Positions 1 to 8,577 of a DNA stretch of 36,545 nt are shown piece after piece. Both the position numbers and the translations under genes were made by a program. The notes under the pieces were generated by a model, which saw nothing but the letters and a program-made list of their open reading frames with translations, had not been told where the DNA came from and searched no databases. The DNA comes from an uncultured Clostridia bacterium. Its GTDB lineage: Bacteria; Bacillota; Clostridia; TANB77; CAG-508. The stretch lies in assembly GCA_934155165.1 (NCBI GenBank), contig CAKPGS010000010.1, forward strand, positions 1 to 36,545, read 5' to 3'. Position 1 is the stretch's first letter, and the number at the start of each line of letters is the position of its first letter.

Positions 1-951
1 CAATATAGCTGCTAAATCTCTAGTTGCATATGTAGTTGAACCATTTGTTTTTCCAATAATACATGGTGTATCTATTTTTGCATATTCTAAATTTATTATT
101 CTTGCACCTTCAGATTCTTCAAGTTTTCCAGATTTCTCAAGTATATCTACAACCTCGTTCATTTTATCTGAATAGAAAGCTTCTCCATTCCATGAATCGA
201 ATTTACTTCCTAATAAATCGTATACCCTTTGGAATTCTTCTAAACTTAATTTTCTAAATTTATTCCAAATTTCTGTGCAATATTTATCTCCATCTTCAAG
301 CTTTTTAAAATTGTTTCTGCATTCTTCTAAAACGCTTTCATCTTCCTTACATAGTGCATTTATTCTTACATATATTTTTGTAAGTTCATCTATAGGATTT
401 TCTTCTATATTGTACTCGCTTCCCCATCTTTTATATCCTTCTATTAATTTACCAAATTGTGTTCCCCAGTCTCCTAAGTGGTTTATTCCTATTGTGTTAT
501 ATCCTAAAAATTTATAAATATTATATAAGGCTCCTCCTATAACTGTTGAGCGTAAATGTCCTATATGAAAGGGTTTTGCTATATTAGGAGATGAGTAATC
601 TATTACTATATTTTTGTTTTCACCTATTTTAGATGAACCATAATTTTCTTGTTTTGCATTTACTTCTTCTAAAACTTCTTTAGCAAAGTTTTCTTTTTTT
701 ATATAAAAATTTAAGTATCCACCTATTACATCCATTTTTTCTATTAAATTATTATCTAATTTTATGTTTTGTTTTATTTCTTCGGCAATTGCTACTGGAG
801 ATTTTTTTAGCTCTTTTGCAAGTCTAAAACATGGAAATGCAAAATCTCCGTTATTTGTATCTTTTGGTATTTCTATATATTCTGGTAGTATTTCTACTCC
901 ATTAATAGCTTCACTTATTATTTTTGATATTTCATTTTTATAATTAACCAT
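1..951 (-). CDS. argS: Arginyl-tRNA synthetase, N-terminal part (cut by window edge)
   Basis: Charges tRNA-Arg with arginine in the cytoplasm (class I aminoacyl-tRNA synthetase). Reading the minus strand from the ATG at 951 gives 317 residues with no stop before the window edge. Residues 1 to about 90 fit the ArgS-specific N-terminal (Add-1) domain. The catalytic core follows, with SSPNIAKPFHIGHLRSTVIG at about 121-140, where HIGH (129-132) is the class I ATP-binding signature. NHLGDWGTQFGKLI downstream is also typical of ArgS. The start is set by GGAGG a few bases upstream and by a good promoter at 974-1002. The C-terminal half, including the KMSK loop and the anticodon-binding domain, lies outside the window. 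The family call is secure. Confidence 0.96.
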   Translation of the reverse strand, partial: MVNYKNEISKIISEAINGVEILPEYIEIPKDTNNGDFAFPCFRLAKELKKSPVAIAEEIKQNIKLDNNLIEKMDVIGGYLNFYIKKENFAKEVLEEVNAKQENYGSSKIGENKNIVIDYSSPNIAKPFHIGHLRSTVIGGALYNIYKFLGYNTIGINHLGDWGTQFGKLIEGYKRWGSEYNIEENPIDELTKIYVRINALCKEDESVLEECRNNFKKLEDGDKYCTEIWNKFRKLSLEEFQRVYDLLGSKFDSWNGEAFYSDKMNEVVDILEKSGKLEESEGARIINLEYAKIDTPCIIGKTNGSTTYATRDLAAIL

Positions 952-973
952 TTTTTTCCTCCAATTCTTGTAT

Positions 974-1002
974 ATTATAATATATTTTAAAATAATTATC
1001 AA
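974..1002 (-). promoter_or_regulatory. Sigma-A-type promoter of argS
   Basis: On the minus strand TTGATA (997-1002) and TATAAT (974-979) are separated by 17 bp. They lie just upstream of the GGAGG and ATG of argS and downstream of the terminator of the preceding gene. No T-box-like leader fits in the short space. Confidence 0.7.
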
Positions 1003-1029
1003 TAACATTATGTAAATTTATTTGTAATT

Positions 1030-1069
1030 AAAAAGAAAATAGGAGAGATTTATTTTAATCTCTCCTATG
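1030..1069 (-). terminator. Rho-independent terminator after the VanW gene
   Basis: AGGAGAGATT (1041-1050) pairs perfectly with AATCTCTCCT (1057-1066), and two more A/T pairs extend the stem. In the minus direction the stem is followed by ATTTTCTTTTT. It separates the VanW gene from argS. Confidence 0.85.
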
Positions 1070-1086
1070 GTATCAATTTCATTATG

Positions 1087-2160
1087 CTATTTCTCTTTTA
1101 ATTTGAAAATTTCCGTTCTTACATCCCCTTTAGAGTTGTAAGAAATTTCAACCAATATTGGAAATTGTTCTGTATTTTTCACAGCCAATTTTTTATCTCC
1201 AATACCTCTATCAATTTCCAAATTAGCCTCTACCGCAGCTTTCATCAAAGATCTTAATATTCTCTTTGATTTTTTAACTTTGGGCCGGCTCATTTCAAAA
1301 AAATCATTTGAATTCAAATAATAATATTTAACTTTATTAAAGTTATAATCAAATGAATTCCGAACTTTTTTGTTCTGAGCAAGCATTTCTTTTACAACAT
1401 AGCTTTTTCTTGTTTTTTGTTTATTAATAGGTTTTTTAAATGTAATCCTTTTAATTTCTTTAACCTTAAAAAGCTGAGTTGTAACATTTCCTCCACTAAC
1501 ACTTTGTTTAATCATAATAGGATATTTTAAAGTGTTTGTGAATTTTAAGTCAATTCCACCATCATAGGTAACTGTTGCTTCATGATCTGTTGAATTTAAA
1601 TATCCAACATTTAAGGAATGGCTCTGAGCATTTGTTTTTATACCTGCATTAACTACAACTGTATTTAATGAGGTGGCTACTTCACAAATTCCACCTCCTA
1701 AAGCTGTTGCAGATTGATGATTGACAATCACTCCTGCTTTTTTAAATCCTTTTTCAGCATTCGGATTTCCAATAACACCAAAAAAGGAAAACTCCTCTCC
1801 TGGTAAAACAACTGTATTACTTAACATTTTTGCTGCTATTCTTAAATTGTAATCTCTATTGTAGATTGAGTAATGATACACCGTGTGTTCCTGTAATAAT
1901 TTCAAGGTTTTTGGTGTATTTTTTACTTTTACAACTTTAGGTGTTGGTTCCGGAGTTGGTACAGGCGTTGGCTCTGGGGCTTCAGTAACATTTTCTTCTT
2001 GCTTTACAATATTCATTCTTTCCTTATCAGTATCATACTTTTGCTTTACAAAAATAATGATTACTAATGCTAAGCCGATAAAAATTATTGTATTAAAAAC
2101 CAATGCTTTATTCTTCTTCCGCGACTCGATTTCATAGCTATCCAAAGCTTCTCTTTTCAT
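1087..2160 (-). CDS. VanW-family membrane-anchored protein
   Basis: 357 residues. A short charged N-terminus is followed by one membrane segment (about 19-38), then a Pro/Thr/Glu linker with repeated PTPEPTP (about 63-76). This puts the rest outside the membrane. Residues about 105-235 form a VanW-type domain: VVLPGEEFSFFGVIGNPNAE, the glycine-rich GGGICEVATSLNTVVVNAG, and SHSLNVGYLNSTDHEATV. VanW proteins are common in Gram-positive envelopes and in some vancomycin-resistance clusters, but their biochemical role is not established; a cell-wall function is inferred. The C-terminal part is lysine-rich and not recognised. The ATG overlaps the TGA of the upstream gene (ATGA at 2157-2160), so the two are translationally coupled. 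A strong terminator follows. Confidence 0.85.
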   Translation of the reverse strand: MKREALDSYEIESRKKNKALVFNTIIFIGLALVIIIFVKQKYDTDKERMNIVKQEENVTEAPEPTPVPTPEPTPKVVKVKNTPKTLKLLQEHTVYHYSIYNRDYNLRIAAKMLSNTVVLPGEEFSFFGVIGNPNAEKGFKKAGVIVNHQSATALGGGICEVATSLNTVVVNAGIKTNAQSHSLNVGYLNSTDHEATVTYDGGIDLKFTNTLKYPIMIKQSVSGGNVTTQLFKVKEIKRITFKKPINKQKTRKSYVVKEMLAQNKKVRNSFDYNFNKVKYYYLNSNDFFEMSRPKVKKSKRILRSLMKAAVEANLEIDRGIGDKKLAVKNTEQFPILVEISYNSKGDVRTEIFKLKEK

Positions 2161-3137
2161 AATTTGATACCTCCATAGTTATACTTTTGAACATCTTTAT
2201 TTTGTATAATTCGTTCTCTTCTTGGTAAAGGAATAATTAATTTCCTATTTTTTGCTTTAAGATATAATTTGTTAAATTCTTCTTTCAGCTCATCATTTGA
2301 ACGAATAATATTTCCAAAATTATATCCCATAAAACAGTTTATAAATTCACTCATACACTTTTTTCGTACTTCTTGTCTTTCTTTTAGTGAAACCTTGTTA
2401 TTCAAAACTGTTTTCTCAAGTAGAACAAGTTCAGCTTTTCCTTTATAATCTGGCCTTGCATCTTTCTCTAGCTTAAGAGCAAAATCATAGCATGAAATAA
2501 ACAAATCTTCTTCAAGAACATGTTGGTAAATTTTCACCATTTGTAACAAGATACTGCATATATTCTCAATCTCTTTAAAAGAATTTGCATTTGTTATAAC
2601 ATTTTCATATGGACTATACTCATCATATTTCATGAAGTTATCCTGCCATATAATTTGTTGGTAACTTTGAACAGTATTTAAAGGCAAAAACTCTAAAAAT
2701 CTTCGTTGTTCTATTTGGAAATACATTTCGCCTTTTACACCTATGCTGTGCATTAAATCAGGTATTTTTTGTATATATTCCATTTCAAATTGATTGGCTA
2801 CATCTGAAGCTGTGATACTTTTATATCTGATTCTATCTTTATTTTTTTCTTGCCATCTTAAAAATTCATCAATATCCATACTAATATAAATACAAAATAT
2901 TAATGAAATTATTTCTACAATGCCAATCAAAATTAAGTATTCACCTTGATGCTTATACTTATAGCCTATTGTATATGGTATTAATGCAAAAATTACCAAT
3001 AATACACAATATAAAGCTATATGTATTCCCCGAAGATACCTTGGTATATTTTTTAAAGTAACTTTGTTATAAACAATTCTAAACAAAGCAAATAAAAAAC
3101 ATACTGCAGCTAAAATAGTAAAAATTAAGATATTCAT
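2157..3137 (-). CDS. Unknown protein with three N-terminal membrane helices
   Basis: 326 residues, not recognised. Three hydrophobic segments lie at about 3-25, 39-62 and 67-88. A long soluble, mostly helical region follows, rich in Lys, Glu and aromatic residues, and predicted cytoplasmic from basic residues next to the helices. No catalytic motif is visible. The start is supported by AGGAGGG just upstream of the ATG and by a promoter at 3245-3273. It overlaps the VanW gene by 4 bp, so the two form one transcription unit and may act together at the envelope; this is inference from context only. Confidence 0.75.
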   Translation of the reverse strand: MNILIFTILAAVCFLFALFRIVYNKVTLKNIPRYLRGIHIALYCVLLVIFALIPYTIGYKYKHQGEYLILIGIVEIISLIFCIYISMDIDEFLRWQEKNKDRIRYKSITASDVANQFEMEYIQKIPDLMHSIGVKGEMYFQIEQRRFLEFLPLNTVQSYQQIIWQDNFMKYDEYSPYENVITNANSFKEIENICSILLQMVKIYQHVLEEDLFISCYDFALKLEKDARPDYKGKAELVLLEKTVLNNKVSLKERQEVRKKCMSEFINCFMGYNFGNIIRSNDELKEEFNKLYLKAKNRKLIIPLPRRERIIQNKDVQKYNYGGIKL

Positions 3138-3244
3138 ATCAAACCCTCCTGTCTAAATTATTATTCATGTTGTTTTGATGCCTACATTTTTTGTATTTCC
3201 TCCTTTATTGTAATAACAGGATTTTTAAAAAAAATTCCTATTAT

Positions 3245-3273
3245 ATTATATCAGCACTTTACATAATTTGCAA
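3245..3273 (-). promoter_or_regulatory. Promoter of the membrane protein / VanW operon
   Basis: On the minus strand TTGCAA (3268-3273), a 17-bp spacer and TATAAT (3245-3250). It overlaps a plus-strand promoter for the rluA-type gene, so the two divergent promoters share DNA. Confidence 0.7.
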
Positions 3274-3287
3274 TACATGTAGATAAT
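3258..3287 (+). promoter_or_regulatory. Possible promoter of the RluA-family gene
   Basis: TTTACA (3258-3263), an 18-bp spacer and GATAAT (3282-3287), with TG at 3279-3280 just before the -10 element. It interlocks with the divergent promoter on the other strand. Confidence 0.5.
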
Positions 3288-3352
3288 TTTTATTATCTTT
3301 TGTTGTTATTTTTATATTTTTTTGATATTATTACAAAATATGGAGGCTGTTT

Positions 3353-4231
3353 ATGGAATTTAATTATACTGTTAATACACCAAATTTATATAATACTGTA
3401 AAAGATGTTTTAAAGAATTATTTTTTAGTTTCTTCAAGACTTTTATTAAAGTTGAAAAATAATAATTGCGTTTTTCTAAATAATAAAAAATGCACTATTA
3501 ACTCAACTGTTTCGTTAGGTGATATTATATCTTTTTCTTTAGATTATGAAGAAGACAATTCTAATATTGTTTCAACTAATATACCTTTAAATATTGTGTA
3601 TGAAGATGACTGTTTATTAATTATAAATAAACAGCCAAATGTAGCAATTCATCCTTCTATGCTACATTACGATAATAGTTTATCAAATGGAGTTAAATTT
3701 TATTTTGATTCCATAGGCTTAAAAAAGAAAATTCGACCTGTAAATAGATTAGATAGAAACACTTCTGGACTTGTTATATTTGCAAAAAATGAATATGTTC
3801 AAGAGTTTTTAATTAAACAAATGCAAAACAATACCTTTTCTAAAGAGTATTTAGCTATTTTAGAAGGTATTTTAGAGGAAAAGCAAGGAACAATAAATGC
3901 ACCTATAGCAAGAAAAAGAGATAGCATTATTGAAAGATGTGTAGATGAAAGTGGAGATTCCTCTATCACCCACTATAAAGTTATAAAGGAATTTAATAAT
4001 CTAAGCCTAGTAAATTTTAAATTAGAAACCGGAAGAACTCATCAAATACGAGTTCATTCCAGTTATATAGGTCATCCTATACTTGGAGATGATTTATATG
4101 GAAATAAATCATCTTTAATATGTAGACAAGCCTTACATAGTTATAAAATTAGCTTTATTCATCCAAAAACACATGAAAAAATGTGTTTTGAAATAGATTT
4201 ACCTAAAGATATGCTAAATATACTAAATTAA
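3353..4231 (+). CDS. RluA-family 23S/tRNA pseudouridine synthase
   Basis: 292 residues, the usual size for the RluA family, which isomerises uridine to pseudouridine in rRNA or tRNA. Residues about 1-70 look like an S4-type RNA-binding domain. The catalytic domain starts near LNIVYEDDCLLIINKQPNVA. It contains the family signature RPVNRLDRNTSGLVIFAKN, with the catalytic Asp at 134, and the later ETGRTHQIRVH motif. Which member (RluC, RluD or RluA type) cannot be decided. The ATG has TGGAGG 8 nt upstream. It is a single-gene unit with a terminator whose stem includes the stop codon, facing the ABC exporter genes. Confidence 0.93.
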   Translation: MEFNYTVNTPNLYNTVKDVLKNYFLVSSRLLLKLKNNNCVFLNNKKCTINSTVSLGDIISFSLDYEEDNSNIVSTNIPLNIVYEDDCLLIINKQPNVAIHPSMLHYDNSLSNGVKFYFDSIGLKKKIRPVNRLDRNTSGLVIFAKNEYVQEFLIKQMQNNTFSKEYLAILEGILEEKQGTINAPIARKRDSIIERCVDESGDSSITHYKVIKEFNNLSLVNFKLETGRTHQIRVHSSYIGHPILGDDLYGNKSSLICRQALHSYKISFIHPKTHEKMCFEIDLPKDMLNILN

Positions 4232-4258
4232 AGGACACAGTAAATTGTGTCCTTTTTT
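4230..4258 (+). terminator. Terminator between the rluA-type gene and the ABC exporter
   Basis: AAAGGACACA (4230-4239) pairs with TGTGTCCTTT (4246-4255) around a 6-nt loop, then TTTAT. The stem contains the plus-strand stop codon and ends 2 bp before the convergent gene's stop codon. Confidence 0.85.
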
Positions 4259-6092
4259 ATTCTATTTCATCATTGCAATCTTCAAATTGGCTGTTATATA
4301 AATCAGCGTAAAATCCTTGTTTTTCTAGTAATTCTTCGTGTTTTCCTTGTTCTACTATATCTCCATGATTCATTACTAGTATTAAGTCTGCATTTTTTAT
4401 TGTTGAAAGTCTATGTGCTATTATGAAGCTTGTTCTTCCTTTCATTAAGTTATCCATTGCTTGTTGTATTTGTACTTCTGTACGTGTATCTATTGAACTT
4501 GTTGCCTCATCTAGAATTAATATTTTAGGGTCTGCTAATATTACTCTTGCAATAGTTAATAATTGCTTTTGTCCTGCAGATACATTGCTAGATTCTTCGT
4601 TTAATATAGAATTATAGCCATTTGGTAAGGTTTTTATAAAGTGATGAACATGTGCTGCTTTGGCAGCTTCTATTACTTCGTGTTCTGTTGCATCTTCTTT
4701 TCCATATTTTATGTTGTCTTTTACAGTTCCTGCAAATAACCATGTATCTTGCAATACCATACCAAACATTTTTCTTAAGTTTCCTCTTTCGAAGTCTTTT
4801 ATATTGTGTCCATCTACTAGAATTGCACCACTGTTTACATCATAAAATCTCATAAGCAATTTTACTATTGTTGTTTTTCCAGCTCCTGTTGGCCCAACTA
4901 TTGCTATTTTTTGACCTTCTTTTATTTTTGCACTAAAGTCATTTATTATTATTTTGTCATCATTATAACCAAACTTAACATTATCAAATTCTACATTTCC
5001 AGCTAATTTATTAGTATCTATTTCTTTTGTAGCTGTTTGTACTTCTTCATCTTCTTCTAAGAATTCAAATACTCTTTCTGCTGCAGCTATCATTGTTTGT
5101 ATTTGTCCTGAAATTTGAGCTATTTGAGCTATTGGCTGTGTGAATTGTTTATTGTAGCTTATAAAACTTTGTATATCTCCAACAGATATTTTTCCTTGTA
5201 TTGCAAAATATCCTCCTGTTATTGCAACAGCAACATAACCCAAATTTCCTAAAAAGTTCATTAATGGATACATTAACCCAGATAAGAATTGAGATTTCCA
5301 TCCAGATTTTGCAAGTTCTTCATTTGCAACTTTAAAATTATTTATTGATTTTTGTTCTCCATTAAAAGCTTTTACAACTGTTAGTCCACCGTAAATTTCT
5401 TCAACTTGACCATTAACGTGTCCTAAGTATTCTTGTTGTTTTTTAAAGTATTTTTGTGATTTTTTAGCAATTACTGAAACTATTATTGAGGCTATTGGAA
5501 GTATTAATAATGATATTAATGTCATAGTTACATTAATAGAAAACATCATTGCTAAAATTCCTATTATTGTACAAACTGAAGTTATTATTTGTGTAATGCT
5601 TTGGCTTAAGTTCATTCCTAGCATATCAATATCGTTTGTAATTATAGATAAAACCTCTCCGTTTGTTTTTTTATCAAAATATTTCATAGGTAATTTGTTT
5701 ATTTTTATAGATAAATCTTGTCTTAATTTATAAGCAACTTTTTGAGATACTCCAGACATTGTATATCCTTGAATAAATGAACATACTCCACTTATTATGT
5801 ATAAGCTTAATACTGTTAATAAAATTTTTGCTAGTTTTTCAAAGTCTATTCCGTTTCCTCCGGAAATTTTACTTATAATCCCATTATAAATTTCGGTTGT
5901 AGCATTACCAAGAACTTTTGGTCCAACTATTGTAAATATTGTACTTGCAATAGCAAATATTGCTACTATTAATAATTTTATTTTGTATTTTCCTAAATAT
6001 CCTTTTATTAGTTTTTTTGTAGTTCCTTTGAAATCTTTTGCTTTAGCTGTAGTACGATGTCCTCCTGGTCCACCTCCCATTGGTCCTGGCAT
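4257..6092 (-). CDS. ABC exporter subunit with consensus ATPase site (MdlB/BmrD-like)
   Basis: 611 residues. A Gly/Pro-rich N-terminus (MPGPMGGGPGGH) precedes six predicted membrane helices (about 35-330) and a C-terminal ATPase. The ATPase shows Walker A GPTGAGKTT, signature NVSAGQKQ, Walker B ILILDEATSSID with the catalytic Glu, and the H-loop IIAHRLST. This is one half of an exporter that moves drugs, lipids or peptides outward using ATP. The substrate is unknown. The ATG abuts the stop of the upstream partner (TAAATG at 6090-6095), and AGGAGGTG sits in that partner's last codons, so translation is coupled and a heterodimer is expected. Confidence 0.95.
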   Translation of the reverse strand: MPGPMGGGPGGHRTTAKAKDFKGTTKKLIKGYLGKYKIKLLIVAIFAIASTIFTIVGPKVLGNATTEIYNGIISKISGGNGIDFEKLAKILLTVLSLYIISGVCSFIQGYTMSGVSQKVAYKLRQDLSIKINKLPMKYFDKKTNGEVLSIITNDIDMLGMNLSQSITQIITSVCTIIGILAMMFSINVTMTLISLLILPIASIIVSVIAKKSQKYFKKQQEYLGHVNGQVEEIYGGLTVVKAFNGEQKSINNFKVANEELAKSGWKSQFLSGLMYPLMNFLGNLGYVAVAITGGYFAIQGKISVGDIQSFISYNKQFTQPIAQIAQISGQIQTMIAAAERVFEFLEEDEEVQTATKEIDTNKLAGNVEFDNVKFGYNDDKIIINDFSAKIKEGQKIAIVGPTGAGKTTIVKLLMRFYDVNSGAILVDGHNIKDFERGNLRKMFGMVLQDTWLFAGTVKDNIKYGKEDATEHEVIEAAKAAHVHHFIKTLPNGYNSILNEESSNVSAGQKQLLTIARVILADPKILILDEATSSIDTRTEVQIQQAMDNLMKGRTSFIIAHRLSTIKNADLILVMNHGDIVEQGKHEELLEKQGFYADLYNSQFEDCNDEIE

Positions 6093-8327
6093 TTATGCTT
6101 CACCTCCTAACTCTTTTTCTGAAAGTTGAGAAAGTGCAATTTGTTTATATACTTCGCTAGTTTTCATAAGTTCTTCGTGTGTTCCTTTTCCTACAACTTT
6201 TCCTTCTTCTAATACTATAATTTGGTCTGCATTTAAAATTGTACTTATTCTTTGTGCAACTATTATTACAGTTTTATCCTTTGTTTTTTCACTTAAAGCT
6301 TCTCTTAGAGTTTTATCTGTTTTAAAGTCTAATGCTGAAAAGCTATCATCAAATACAAATATTTCTGGATTTTTAGCTATGGCTCTTGCAATAGAAAGTC
6401 TTTGTTTTTGACCTCCTGATACATTGCCTCCACCTTGTGCTATTTCTGAATTATATTTTTTATCTTTTCCTTCTATAAATTCTGTAGCTTGTGCTATTTG
6501 AGCAGCAGTTTTCATTTGTTCATCACTCATATTATCATCTGAATATTTAATATTAGATTCTATTGTTCCAGAGAATAACATTCCTTTTTGTGGCACAAAT
6601 CCTATTATATCTCTTAAATCTTTTTGTGATAAATCTTTTACATTTACTCCATCTATTAAAAGCTCTCCCTCTGTAACATCGTAAAATCTTGGAATTAGAT
6701 TTACTATTGTAGACTTACCACTACCTGTACTACCTATTATTGCAGTAGTTTCTCCTGGCTTAGCAGTAAATGATATATCTTCTAGAATTTCTGCATCTGC
6801 ATCTGGGTATCTGAAAGATACATCTTTAAATTCTACTAATCCTTTTTTACTTGGATTTAGTTTTTTTGTTTCTTTTTTATCTGCTATACTTGGTTTCTTT
6901 TCCAACACTTCATTAATTCTGTTAGCTGAAACAGAAGCTCTTGGTATCATTATAGACATTGCAGATATCATTAAAAAGCTCATTACAATTTGCATCATAT
7001 ACTGTATAAATGCCATTATATCTCCAACTTGCATTGTTCCATTGTCTACACCTTTTGCTCCTACCCATATAACAAGTACAGAGGCTGCATTCATAATTAC
7101 CATCATTAATGGCATCATCATTGACATTGTTCTATTTACAAATATGTTTACTTTCATGAGAATTGAGTTTGCATCATCAAAACGTTTTTCCTCAGTTCTC
7201 TCTTTATTAAATGCTCTTATAACTGGAAGTCCTGTTAAAATTTCTCTTGATACTTGGTTTAGTTTATCTATTAAACTTTGTAACTTTTTAAATTTCGGCA
7301 TTGCTAATCCAAATAATATTGCTACAACAAATAATATTGCAAGAACAGTTACTCCAATAACCCATACCATAGATCCATCTGTATGAAATACTTTTATTAA
7401 TCCACCTACAGCAATAATTGGTGCATATACCAATACTCTAAACAGCATTCCCATTAGTTGTTGAATTTGTTGAATATCGTTTGTGCTTCTTGTAATTAAA
7501 GAAGCTGTTGAAAATTCATTTAATTCTGCTCTTGAAAAGGTTAATACTTTTGAGAAAACTTTTTCTCTTAAAGTTTTTCCAAGTTTTGCAGAAACTTGTG
7601 CAGATAAAAGCATTATGCTAACTGCTGAAATCATTGTAATAGAAGCAACACCTAACATTTTTAGACCTGCAATTAAAATATAATTATTTTGCAATTTGTC
7701 TGTATCAACACCTGCAGATTTATATAATTTCTTTATTCCACTTGTAACTGCCTGTTCTTTTATGGAATCTGGCATTTTAGTAATTTCTGAAGTGTATTCT
7801 TCTAACATTTTATCTAGATTCTCTTTAGGTATTTGTTTTAATAAAGTTATTAAATCTTGATTTTCTACCATAGCCTTTTGTTGTTCAGGAACATTTGCAA
7901 GCATTTGCTCTTTTATTTTGTTTGCTGTTTCCTCATCTTCCAATGTAGAAATCTCTATTACAGGATTTGTAATAGCTTCTTTAAGTTTGTTTTCTTCATC
8001 TTCACTTAAATTCTTTAAAACATAAACTTCTTGTTCTTCATTAATATATTTTTCTACATTGTATGTATTATTTGAAGACTTTTCTAATGTATAGCTATCT
8101 ATTATTACATTTTCGTCATTACTAAATAACAATAAATTATCATAATCTTCTTTTGATAATACACTTGGAACCTTTTCTTCAATTCCACCTGCTTGTATAC
8201 CAACATTTACTATTTTTGAAGTATAATTTGGTAGTTCCAAATCACAAGCTGCTTGTAAGCATAGTAAAGCTACAATTGCAAGAACCTTAACCCACGATTG
8301 TTTTAAATTTTTTAGTACTTTTAGCAT
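6093..8327 (-). CDS. ABC exporter subunit with degenerate ATPase site and large extracytoplasmic insert
   Basis: 744 residues from the ATG at 8327, chosen because AGGAGAG lies 7 nt upstream. An earlier in-frame ATG at 8480 would read through a terminator and two operator-like palindromes. Helix 1 (about 14-34) is followed by roughly 150 polar, Glu/Lys-rich residues before helix 2, which should form an outside domain. The ATPase has Walker A GSTGSGKST and signature NVSGGQKQRLS, but Walker B reads FVFDDSFSALD: Asp replaces the catalytic Glu. Heterodimeric exporters such as TM287/288 and BmrCD have one such degenerate site, complemented by the consensus partner. The partner here is the gene directly downstream. 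Confidence 0.94.
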   Translation of the reverse strand: MLKVLKNLKQSWVKVLAIVALLCLQAACDLELPNYTSKIVNVGIQAGGIEEKVPSVLSKEDYDNLLLFSNDENVIIDSYTLEKSSNNTYNVEKYINEEQEVYVLKNLSEDEENKLKEAITNPVIEISTLEDEETANKIKEQMLANVPEQQKAMVENQDLITLLKQIPKENLDKMLEEYTSEITKMPDSIKEQAVTSGIKKLYKSAGVDTDKLQNNYILIAGLKMLGVASITMISAVSIMLLSAQVSAKLGKTLREKVFSKVLTFSRAELNEFSTASLITRSTNDIQQIQQLMGMLFRVLVYAPIIAVGGLIKVFHTDGSMVWVIGVTVLAILFVVAILFGLAMPKFKKLQSLIDKLNQVSREILTGLPVIRAFNKERTEEKRFDDANSILMKVNIFVNRTMSMMMPLMMVIMNAASVLVIWVGAKGVDNGTMQVGDIMAFIQYMMQIVMSFLMISAMSIMIPRASVSANRINEVLEKKPSIADKKETKKLNPSKKGLVEFKDVSFRYPDADAEILEDISFTAKPGETTAIIGSTGSGKSTIVNLIPRFYDVTEGELLIDGVNVKDLSQKDLRDIIGFVPQKGMLFSGTIESNIKYSDDNMSDEQMKTAAQIAQATEFIEGKDKKYNSEIAQGGGNVSGGQKQRLSIARAIAKNPEIFVFDDSFSALDFKTDKTLREALSEKTKDKTVIIVAQRISTILNADQIIVLEEGKVVGKGTHEELMKTSEVYKQIALSQLSEKELGGEA

Positions 8328-8351
8328 TATTTCACTCTCCTTAATTGTTTT

Positions 8352-8371
8352 TAGGAATTTCCTATAATATA
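8352..8371 (-). promoter_or_regulatory. Palindromic operator-like element O1, ABC exporter promoter
   Basis: TAGGAATTTCCTA (8352-8364) is a perfect 13-bp palindrome around one central base. On the minus strand it directly follows a -10-like TATTAT, giving TATATTATAGGAAATTCCTA. The same 20 bp occur at 11676-11695, ahead of the surface cassette. No good -35 box is seen. Confidence 0.6.
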
Positions 8372-8414
8372 AATTAATGTAAATGGATGTTTGTGATTTT
8401 TTTGATGTGGTAAT

Positions 8415-8434
8415 TAGAAATTTCCTATAATAAA
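8415..8434 (-). promoter_or_regulatory. Operator-like element O2, 63 bp from O1
   Basis: TAGAAATTTCCTA (8415-8427) is a near-perfect copy of O1 with the same preceding TTATTAT on the minus strand. The O1-O2 distance is 63 bp, about six helical turns, so bound regulators would lie on the same face of the DNA. Confidence 0.55.
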
Positions 8435-8436
8435 AT

Positions 8437-8475
8437 AAAAGACATTGTATTATTATAATAAAAACAATGCCTTTT
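8437..8475 (-). terminator. Terminator after the repeat-module surface protein
   Basis: AAAAGACATTGT (8437-8448) pairs with ACAATGCCTTTT (8464-8475) over 12 bp, with one G-U pair in the minus-strand RNA. TATTTTATT follows in the minus direction. It lies between the surface-protein gene and the exporter promoter. Confidence 0.65.
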
Positions 8476-8515
8476 TGCAACAAAATAAATGTAAATTTTA
8501 TGTGAAATGTATCCG

Positions 8516-8567
8516 AACCTGTCTCAAAAAGTCACACAAAAAATGTAAAGTTTGGAGTGTTCCTAAT
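8516..8567 (-). repeat. Decayed copy of the GGGACAG palindromic repeat
   Basis: Read on the minus strand this stretch runs from GGAACACTCCAAACTTTAC through ATTTTTTGT to GAGACAGGT. It aligns along its length with the repeat arm at 18207-18255 (GGGACAGACCCAAAGTTAC to GGGACAGGT) with scattered substitutions. It sits directly after the stop of the surface-protein gene. Confidence 0.55.
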
Positions 8568-8577
8568 TTGTTTTTGA

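Noticed and set aside
63..517. Plus-strand ORFs of 64 and 80 residues
   Set aside because: They lie antisense to argS, whose HIGH motif and family sequence are clear on the minus strand.
952..1086. T-box or riboswitch upstream of argS
   Set aside because: Only about 80 bp lie between the terminator and the start, filled by a promoter; no T-box core motif is seen.
8328..8480. 52-residue N-terminal extension of the 744-residue ABC subunit
   Set aside because: It would be translated from the terminator and two operator palindromes and lacks a ribosome-binding site; AGGAGAG favours the ATG at 8327.
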